From Cephalopachus bancanus (Eukaryota; Chordata; Mammalia; Primates; Tarsiidae), in NCBI GenBank assembly GCA_027257055.1, contig JAPVLO010000206.1, positions 248,001 through 312,000 on the forward strand: DNA of 64,000 nt. Direction: 5' to 3'. A model generated the notes under the pieces. It did not search any database. It had not been told where the DNA came from and worked only from the letters and a program-made list of their open reading frames with translations. Shown here piece by piece: positions 56,180 to 64,000 of this stretch (position 1 is its first letter; each line of letters starts with the position of its first letter). Position numbers and translations under genes: made by a program.

Positions 56180-59100
56180 AAACTCTCACATTGCAATAAT
56201 TAACCTGAATGTGAATGGACTAAATGCACCACTGAAAAGACACAGAATGGCAAAATGGATAAAATATCATGAGACAATAATATATTTTCTCCAAGAGACT
56301 CATCTCACCAGAGAGGACACTAACAGATTCAAAGTAAGAGAATGTGAAACAAAATTTCAGGTGAACAGAACACAAAAGAAACCAGGAATCATGATATTAA
56401 TTTCAGACAAAATACCCTTTAAGCTATCAAAAATTTAAAAAGATACAGAAGGTCACTACATAATGATAAAATGTTCAATCCATCAACAAGAAATATCCAT
56501 CCTAAACATATATGCACCCAACATAGGAGCACCAACTTTCATCAAGCAGCTTCTAGGTAAACTTAAAAAAGATATTGACTCTAACACTATCATAGCTGGG
56601 GACTTAAATACTCCACTCACAACCCTAAACAGAGCATCAAGACAAAAAAATCAACAAGGAGATCCAGAACCTCAATGTGACACTTGACCAAATGGACTTA
56701 ATTGATACCTACAGAACCCTCCACTCAATGACCATGGAATATACATTCTACTCATCCTCACATGGAACGTACTCTAAGATTGACCACATCTTCGGCCATA
56801 AATCAAGCATAAACAAATTTCGTAAGATTGAAATTCTGCCATGCACCTTCTCAGACCACAGTGGAATAAAAATAAATATTGACACCAACAAAATTCCCCC
56901 CAAACCCACAAAGACATGGACACTAAACAGCATGATGCTAAGCAACTCCTGGGTTGACATGGAAATCAAAACAGAGATTAAAAGATACCTGGAAGCAAAT
57001 GAAAAGGAAGAACCGTCTTACCTAAACCTCTGGGATGCCATGAAAACAGTAGTAAGAGGGGAATTCATATACTACAAACACACACGAAGAAAATGGAAAG
57101 ATCACAAGTTAACAGCCTAACAAATCACCTAACAGTACTGGAAAAGCAAGACCACCAAAACCCTAACTTCAGCAGAATAATCCAGATCACCAAAATAAAA
57201 GCCCAAATTTGGGACATAGAAGACAAAAAGATAATACAAAAAAATCAACTAAACAAAAAAGAACCTGGTTCTTTGAAAGGATAAACAAGATTGATGATCC
57301 CCTAGCTAGACTGACTGAGAAAAAGAGAGAAAAAGCCCAAGTAAACACAATCCCAAATGCAAAAGATCAAGTCACAACTGATCCCAAATAAATACAAAAG
57401 ATTATCAGAGACTACTATGTACACTTATATGGAAACAAACTTGAAAATCTAAAGGAAATGGAGAACTTTCTGACATTATACAACCTCCCCAAGTTGAAAT
57501 AAGAAGAAATCAAGACCCTAAATAGACCAATAACAATCCAGGAAATTAACTATGTCATAAGAAAACTACCGACAAAAAAAAAGCCCTGGACCAGATAGCC
57601 TTTCAGCAGAATTCTACAAAACATACAAGGAGGAACTGATACCAAGCCTATTGAAAGTATTCCAGGCAATCGAGAAAGATGGAACTCTCCCCAAATCATT
57701 TTACAAAGCTAGCATCACATTGACACCCAAACCAGGAAAAGATCCAACAAAGAGAACTACAGGCCAATATCCTTGATGAACATAAATGCTAAAATTCTCA
57801 ACAAGATCTTGCAAATCGGATTCAACAACAAATCTCAGAAATCATCCACCACAACCAAATAGGCTTCATCCCCAGTATGCAGGGATGGCTCAATGTTCAT
57901 AAGCCCATAAACGTAATTAAATAGATCAACAGATATAAAAACAAAAACCACATGATTATATCATTAGACGTGGAAAAAGTTTTTGACAAAATCCAGCAAC
58001 CCTTCTTGATAAAAACCCTCAAACATCTAAGCATGGACAGAACATACCTCAAAATAGTAAGAGCCATCTTTGAGAAACCCACAGCCAGCATACTGCTAAA
58101 CAGATAGAAATTGGAACCTTTTCCCCTGAAAACCAGAACAAGACAAGGCTGCCCATTCCCACCTCTCCTTTTCAGCATAGTTTTGAAAGTCCTAGCTAGA
58201 GAAATCAGACAAGAGAAGGAAATGTAGGGTATCAAAATAGGAAAAAAGGAATACAAGTTATCCCTCTTTGTGGATGACATGACTCTATACCTCGAAAACC
58301 CAAGAGAATCTGTCAAAAACCTCCTTGCACTGATAAAGAACTTTGGCAAAATCTCAGGTATAAAATCAATATGCAAAAGACAGTCATATTTCTATACACC
58401 AACAAACAGAAACACAGATGAAAAGCACAATCCCATTCACAATAGCCAGAAAAAAATCAAATACTTTGACATCTTCCTAACCAGAGACATGATGGACCTT
58501 TGTGATGGAAACTACAAAACACTGCTCAAAGAAATCAAAGATGACAAAAACAAATGAAAAAGTATTCCATACTCACGGACTGGAAGAATCAACATTGTTA
58601 AGATATCCATCCTCCCCAAGGCAATCTACAGATTTAATGCAATACCTAATACGCATTAAATTACCAGCATCATTCTTCTCAGACCTGGAAACGACAATAT
58701 AGGAATTCATATGGAAGCATAAACAACCACAAATTGCCAAAACAATCCTCAGTCAAAAAGAAAAAAAAAAGCAGGAGTTATCGTACATCTTTTAATGACT
58801 TTATCATACGACTTTAAAGTCTATTATAAAGCTACAGTAATCAAGACAGCCTGGTGTTGGCACAAGAACAGGCATATAGACCGATGGAACAGGATAGAGA
58901 TTCCAGAAGTAAAACTTCAATTTCTTAACCAGCTCATCTTCATCAAAGCCTCCACTACCAACGACTGGGGAGAGGAGAAACTATTCAGGAAATGGTGCTG
59001 GGAAAACTGGCTGGCCACATGCAGAATATTAAAACAAGATCCTTACCCATCACCATACACAAAAATCAACTCTAAATATATCAAAGACCTAAACGTAAAA

Positions 59101-59280
59101 CCTCAAACTATAAGAACCTTAGAAAATGCAGGAGACGCCCTTATGGAAATTAGAATTGACAACCAATTCCTGATCAAAACCCCAAGTGCCCATGCCATGA
59201 GAGATAAGATACACGAGTGGGAACTTATCAAACTGAGGACCCACTTCAAGCGGGTTCCAATTCAAGCAGACCTTGAATAA
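56180..59280 (+). pseudogene. L1 ORF2 remnant, lacking the C-terminal domain
   Basis: ORF2 encodes the endonuclease/reverse transcriptase of L1. Endonuclease motifs are visible in order: QETHLT (56292-56309), GDLNTP (56598-56615), YSKIDHIF (near 56773) and SDH (56851-56859). The RT catalytic motif reads FVDD (58267-58278), where L1 normally has FADD. WCWENW is at 58993-59010. A stop follows at 59280, about 20 codons after [13 protein letters not shown], and the 3' UTR begins almost at once. A full L1 ORF2 continues for roughly 250 more codons (the Cys-rich C-terminal domain). In-frame stops and frameshifts near 56438, 56690, 57118, 57390 and elsewhere show it is dead. Confidence 0.88.
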
Positions 59281-59498
59281 TTACCATAATACTATAAGAA
59301 AAGGATTGGCAGTAGTGGGAAACTACCGGGAGGGGAGGTGGGAAGCGGGATTGGCAGTTGTGGGAGTCTGCCTGGGGAAGGGTGAGCACAGCTCATCAAC
59401 AAAGGTACCTATATAATGAACATTTATATACCTAACCCTGAATTGTACCCCACTCCTTAAAATAAAAAATTAAAGGTTAAAAAAAAGAGTGTATTGTA

Positions 59499-59690
59499 TT
59501 CAGAACTTTTGCCAAATTAGTAAATTATAGCTGCTCTTGCCATGGGGAGAAAGATGCGTACCAATGTGAGATGATAAATGTATCAATTTGTTCCACTGTA
59601 GTAATCATTTCACTACACATGTATCTTATAACATCATGTTGTAAAGTTAAATAATCACAGTAAAATGTATCTTTAAAAAAAAAGAAGAAA
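59499..59690 (+). mobile_element. Old L1 3' end
   Basis: GGGGAGAAAGATGCGTACCA, GTAGTAATCATTTCACTACA and AACATCATGTTGTAAAGTTA with an A-rich end fit an L1M tail. The young L1 lies directly upstream. Confidence 0.6.
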
Positions 59691-60069
59691 TCTGTGTAAC
59701 AGCCACAGAAAGGAGTCCAAGAAGTCAGAAGGCTCTGTGCTGAATATCTTCAAAAAGAAAATAGTTTATAAACATGGATGTTTCAAATAATCAGGTGAAG
59801 CCATACATATCTTTTGTGAACAAGGAAAAAGAACAATTAAAATTTCCAAAGAGGGAAAAAAGACTAAATAAGAAAGTCAAGATCCATAATTAAGAAACTC
59901 AAAGACAGTGTGATTAGAGGCTCTATAGAGTAGAAGGAAAAAAGATTTGATGTTATCTTGATGATTTGAGTGTTCTCTCAGGAAAAGTTTAGGCATGGGT
60001 ACATAGGATTATATTGCCTTTCTAATGAAACCAATCATAATTCATTGTTCTTTAACAGTAAGAGTATTT

Positions 60070-60200
60070 TTCATTCTGGAATGTAAGCTCTTGAAGGTAA
60101 GAATAGAGTTTGTCTTGTTCTATGCTGCCTTGGAAATGCCTAGCGTGTCCTAATCTGGCTTGTGGGATATCATAGATACTCAATAACTACATGCAGACAG
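60070..60200 (+). mobile_element. L2 3' fragment
   Basis: GGAATGTAAGCTCTTGAAGG, GTTTGTCTTGTTCTATGCTG and TCATAGATACTCAATAACTA. Confidence 0.6.
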
Positions 60201-60209
60201 ACTGATGAT

Positions 60210-60910
60210 GGCAGTTGGTATTGATTGTTTATAAAGTAGCTATTTTTTGTCATCCCTGCTCCTTCCCCCAATTGTTTTAAAAGTTGACTCACAGCACTAA
60301 CATTTTTAAGTCACAGATTTAGTCAAGTCAGAAACTTTTAGACACTTTGTTGTGTGGAATGTTAAATCCCTTTGGTTAATCCTCTTTTGAGTATCTTTAA
60401 CATTTTAGTGGAAGACCTCCTAAAATACAGATTTTGTTTCCAGAGGAAGGATGCTGGAAGTAACAGGCACCAAAATGTGAAATTTGCTGAGGAGAGAAGG
60501 CACTGAAGTAGAGGATAGAGCTATCTCTGGTTTTTCGGTCTGGGCAGTTGATCCTTGTTAGGCGAAGGTGAAACATGTTACCAAATCGTGAACTTTTGTG
60601 CCTTGGATTCAGATTGTTTGTTGAATGGAGTTATAATGTTAAAATAACTCCATTTAGTATGGTTGAAATAATTAGAGTATTACTGCAGCTTTTAGATTTG
60701 TCTTATAATACAAAAAAAGACAAACACAGGCTGAAGATAGTCCACCCTAAAAACAGAGCAGAAAGAAAATACAGCTTTACTAAAAGAAGCTTTCACTGTT
60801 TGTGACTTGCAATATAAGTTAATGGTAAATACCATTAGAAAAGCTGTTATGCTAGCACTTGAGGATAGGTGGTCTAAATAAAAATAAGCATAAGAAAGCT
60901 GTTATAATCA
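60210..60910. other. Unique AT-rich DNA, nothing identified
   Basis: No repeat recognised; the 76-codon ORF at 60575-60805 has no motif. Confidence 0.4.
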
Positions 60911-60912
60911 TT

Positions 60913-61612
60913 TGCAGAGGGAGACAGACCCCCACCCAAAGTCTAGTTTAAATGTCAAGAAGGATGATGCTATACACATGCCGAGAGAGCATTAAAAAGC
61001 TTTATTATTTACATAATTGAGGTTTCAGGAGAGCAGAGAAGGCTTCTCGAGTAGGTTACAAAGGGTTCGAGAACCAGGGAAAGAGACTGGCTTGCGTTGC
61101 TCTGTGGTTAAGGGTTGGAGATGGGGGTGGGGTAGGGGTTTGTGCATGGGAAGGGACTTACATTGTTGGAACCAGAGGAGGGAGCACCCTGGCTTTCTCA
61201 CCAGCTTGACTGGATGTGCGGTGTATGGGGAAGAGGGAGGGTGAGATATAAAGGCTGCAAGCAATAAAATATTTAAAAATTGAAGTTAGACTTCTCATTA
61301 CAAAAGCAAAGACGTTATGTTCTACTTCAAAACAAGGCAGAACAAGCTGAGGCAGCTAAACAACAGACTTAGCAGAAGCCAAGATTGGTATGACAGGGAC
61401 CCTCGGTCTTTGTTAAGAAACTCTCCTAAGAATTCTCTGCTTAGCACAGGGAGAGAATCTGGCAGTACTGATCAGACAGAGTGGGTAGACTCTCCTGAGT
61501 TTTTTGTTTCACTGTGCCTTGAGGGAGGAGACTTTTGTCTTCTGACAAAAGCCAGAAGATATGAGACAGGAATTCTCAAAGGTTATGTCTAGAAAAGAGC
61601 CTTACCATTTTA
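60913..61612 (-). mobile_element. Solo LTR, ERV, class uncertain
   Basis: Read on the minus strand it starts TGTAAAATGGTAAGGCTC, contains a polyadenylation signal followed by GCTTTTTAATGC (AATAAAGCTTTTTAATGC) about 75 bp before its end, and ends CCCTCTGCA. TG/CA ends and the AATAAAGC site support an LTR. Neither internal ERV sequence nor a clear target duplication was found. The 91-codon plus-strand ORF (61317-61592) lies inside. Confidence 0.5.
61532..61551. other. Perfect 8-bp hairpin inside the LTR
   Basis: CTTTTGTC, loop TTCT, then GACAAAAG. Could form an RNA or DNA hairpin; function unknown. Confidence 0.7.
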
Positions 61613-61619
61613 CATTTTA

Positions 61620-62078
61620 TGGAATTGCCTGGAAATAGAGACACTGAAAGCCTACTGAGTTATTAAGGGAACTGTTTTACCAAAGAAAATTCAACAGTCT
61701 TGAGATTGTTCAACTTTTAAGAAAACACCAAGATACTTGAACTTACCTGACAGGAAGTAGGCTGCTAAATCTCTGTAGCTCCTAGAGCTCCCTAATGAAC
61801 TATGGTTTTAGAGTATAACAGGTAAACACTCTCTTTCTTAATCATGAAGGACAATGGGCAGGAGAAATCCTTCCAGACAACAGAGTTAGCAAGTCGGCAA
61901 GACATGAATCAGCCAATTTTTGTGTGCTTTATAATTCTCCTCTTCTTCAAATGGAATATTTAAAAACTGAAGTTTTCCAGGTCTTTCTCTATTATCACAT
62001 GTTGGGTATATTTGAGTGAATAATCTGTCCTTTCTGGACATAGGTTCTCAGACAACAAGACATTGTATTTAGTTATTA
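61620..62078. other. Unique DNA between two LTRs
   Basis: No gag, pol or env similarity seen, so the flanking LTRs are not the two ends of one provirus (they also differ in type and orientation). Confidence 0.4.
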
Positions 62079-62954
62079 TGATAGAGAATTGAAGTCAGAG
62101 TAACTTAACTAAAGAACAGCCATTTTAGCCGGGCTCGGTGGCTCAGCCTGTAATCCCATGCCTTTGGGAGGCTGAGATGAGTGGATTGCCTGAGCCCGAG
62201 GGTTTGAGACCCACCTGGGCAGCGAGACCTCATCTCTACAATAAATCAAAAAATCAGCCGGGCGTGGCAGCACATGCCTGTAATTCCCGCTACTTGGAAG
62301 GCTGAGGCGGAAGGATTGCAGGAGCCCAGCAGGTCGAGGCTGCGGTGGCTGGGAGCGGCCACTGCACTCCAGTCTGGGTGACAGAGTGAGACTCCAACTC
62401 AAAAACCAACCAACCAAACAAACAAACAAAAAAACACAGTCATTTTAGCATTGCCTAAGTTTTGTCATCCTTTGCTAGCTGTCTGTCCCATTCTCTACTT
62501 CCTAATCGTTAGCCAAGGGCAGATCAAGTGTTCTGGAGATAGAAGTAATATAATTGTTTTGCATCTCCCCAGTATGTCTATTCCAGGCCTTTGTTTGCCA
62601 GTTTATAAAAGACCAAGATCACCTAATCATAATCAGTAATCAGCCTTTCGGGACTGCCCACCAGCCCACCAGAGACTGAAGGCCCTGGAGTCACAGGATT
62701 GGTTGCCCTGACAACATTAAAGACACTAGACTGGTGTTATCAATACGCAAGAATGCAACTGCTGGAAAGCTTTCTTTACTCTGTCTCCTCAATTAAAACT
62801 TTAAAAGCCCTCCTTCCTCAACACTGCCACCGCACTACCTGTTAGTGTTGACTCCACTGTCCCTTGAGTGGAAATAAACTCTTTTGTTTCACTTTTGCAA
62901 ATCTTTGCTTTATTCCCATGGCAACAGCTCACCTTGCCTCAGTTTACCCTAACA
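62079..62954 (+). mobile_element. ERV1-like LTR, split by an Alu
   Basis: Start near TGATAGAGAATTGAAG. GAGTAACTTAACTAAAG and CAGCCATTTTA precede the Alu. After it come CATTTTAGCATTGCC, CAGTTTATAAAAGACCAAGA (a TATA-like box), AATAAA at 62873-62878 and the CCTAACA end at 62954. Block similarity to the LTR at 1303-1902 indicates the same family. Confidence 0.6.
62128..62430 (+). mobile_element. Alu, lineage-specific family, young copy
   Basis: Full dimer: GCCGGGCTCGGTGGCTCAGC, CTCTACAATAAATCAAAAAA, GGGAGCGGCCACTGCACTCC, GACTCCAACTCAAAAACC. A diverged target duplication, AACAGCCATTTTA before and ACACAGTCATTTTA after, falls inside the LTR. Confidence 0.93.
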
Positions 62955-63284
62955 AGAATACTGAAAAACTCCAAAGTTATTAAACTTTGAACTTAATACA
63001 GTTTTTTTATGAGAATTGGGGTTTTCTTTTTTAAGGAGGGGGTGTCTGTGTTCTGTGTAAGATTGAGCATTTTTAATCTCATTTCCATAAGGGACAAAGT
63101 CTTTGTATGGAAATTGGGAGTCAAAGATAGACACTGTTTTTGCCTATTTTAGTTCATGCCTCCTTTATTCCTTTCAATAATACCCAAATTATGTTCAGGT
63201 ATTGCTGAATATTACATGGGCTTCACCTCAATTCAAAGAATTTATGGTGATTAGTTTAAACCAATTACAAAAACTATTTTTCTT

Positions 63285-63500
63285 CCAAGTGATTAGTTTA
63301 AGCATTGGCATATGATGCAATCCTGGCCAATGAGATATAAACTGAAGATCTTCTTGGGAGGGTTTCTGACAAAAAGATTTCCTCACTCTATGAAAGGTAC
63401 CTAGGAAAAATTTGTTCTTATCTGAATTTGCACGTTGTTTTATAAGGTTATGATCCCTGAAGCTCCTATGGAGATGTTGCAACTCTGAGGGAAAAGCCAT
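63285..63500 (+). mobile_element. Ancient interspersed repeat, unnamed
   Basis: GCATTGGCATATGATGCAAT, CTGGCCAATGAGATATAAAC and GATTTCCTCACTCTATGAAA match a common mammalian consensus that I cannot name with certainty. Confidence 0.4.
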
Positions 63501-63621
63501 GAAAGTTACAGAAAGCTATGCCTAAGGGCCTAAAGTTCTTTAAATTCAGAATAACAATCATATCATAGCCTACTTATATGTGAAGCTACAAATTCTTTAT
63601 GTTTAAGAAACTTTCAGCGGC

Positions 63622-64000
63622 TGTCAAAAGGCGAAATTACAACAAATGTATTTATAGATCTAATTGGCTTTTATTTGCAATTCATGAATTAGGGCAGCCT
63701 CCATTCTATGAAGTAGAATGAGAGCTCCCAATGGGCAATAGCAGAACAGTGAGTTTTGCAAGATGATAATAAGGAAACAGAACAACTAAGGGAAAAAAGC
63801 TTGATTGGTTAATACCAAGTTACTTTTTTTGGAAGTGTTAAAGCTGAAGGGACTTACTATGCTGACTCAGGTACATGGGAATCTTCTGTTTTGGGGGGAA
63901 AAAACTAGTCTATTTGGGGATCTGTCTGCTTCCTTAAAGTTTCAGCTTGATTATGTGGCACTTGGCGTGAGTGACTTCATTTTGGTTTGTTCTGGTCTGT
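63622..64000 (-). mobile_element. ERV LTR (ERVL-like), cut by window end
   Basis: The complement ends TTGTAATTTCGCCTTTTGACA after AAATAAAAGCCAATTAGATC (a polyadenylation signal region), and upstream of that has AACTTTAAGGAAGCAGACAG, as in ERVL-type LTRs. The other end lies beyond base 64000. Confidence 0.55.

Larger units (their letters stand above)
53670..59484 (+). mobile_element. Near full-length L1, inactive, lineage-specific
   Basis: Runs from a 5' start (TCTGGCAAGATGGCAATGAG) through a leader of about 1.5 kb, an ORF1 remnant, an ORF2 remnant and a G-rich 3' UTR (GGGAGGGGAGGTGGGAAGCG) to an A-rich tail. A probable target duplication is AAGAATGTAATGTA (53656-53669) against AAGAGTGTATTGTA (59485-59498). 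The element is about 5.8 kb. Both ORFs are broken, so it cannot transpose by itself. The 3' end is unlike simian L1PA. Confidence 0.88.

Noticed and set aside
57897..58376. 159-codon minus-strand ORF inside the L1
   Set aside because: Antisense shadow of the ORF2 reverse transcriptase region.
60913..62954. A provirus bounded by the LTRs at 60913 and 62079
   Set aside because: The LTRs differ in sequence and orientation, and the 0.47 kb between them has no gag/pol/env-like coding.
1..64000. CRISPR arrays, operons, bacterial or phage systems
   Set aside because: The whole window is vertebrate repeat-rich DNA with Alu and L1. No prokaryotic signal was seen.
1..64000. tRNA, U6, Y RNA or 5S genes
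   Set aside because: Scanned by eye for B-box and conserved cores. The only A/B-box-like matches are in Alu arms, which derive from 7SL RNA. A covariance-model search would be needed to exclude diverged copies.

Overview
This window looks like ordinary non-coding primate DNA. It is AT-rich and CpG-poor, and I found no open reading frame that I could defend as a functional protein-coding gene. Almost all recognisable content is transposon-derived: 7SL-derived Alu elements, L1 and L2 LINEs, MIR SINEs, MaLR/ERV long terminal repeats (LTRs), one hAT-type DNA transposon and simple repeats. Repeat family names are from memory of consensus features, not from a search.

Organism (inference): dimeric Alu elements make it a primate. 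The older Alus are J-like, and I see no AluS or AluY. The youngest Alus form a distinct family: an ATCTCTACAATAAATC linker, a GGAGCGGCCACTGCACTCC right arm and a GACTCCAACTCAAAA end. The youngest L1 ends in CCTGAATTGTACCCC rather than the simian L1PA 3' end. Together these fit a non-simian primate. A tarsier is my best guess and a strepsirrhine is possible.

Layout: 1-11 kb is low-complexity unique DNA with an ERV1-like LTR (1.3-1.9 kb), MIRs, MaLR LTRs and an old Alu. 11-17 kb holds a cluster of young-family Alus, a CA microsatellite inside an old L1 tail, and a nested Alu pair. 17-22 kb is mostly unique with L2/MIR. 22.5-31.3 kb is GC-richer and crowded, with two related degenerate minisatellites, a possible minus-strand retrocopy, several Alus and an ERV LTR. 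32-41.5 kb is old L1 in nested pieces, with a local duplication. 41.5-43 kb is repeat-free. 44.4-45.6 kb has an inverted duplication. 53.7-59.5 kb is a near full-length but inactive L1 with a distinctive 5' region and an ORF2 that ends early. 60.9-64 kb carries three LTRs, one split by an Alu.

There is no operon-like cooperation between genes here. The best leads are the L1 architecture, the lineage-specific Alu family, several local duplications that look like template-switch events, and a possible micro-exon at 25.75 kb.
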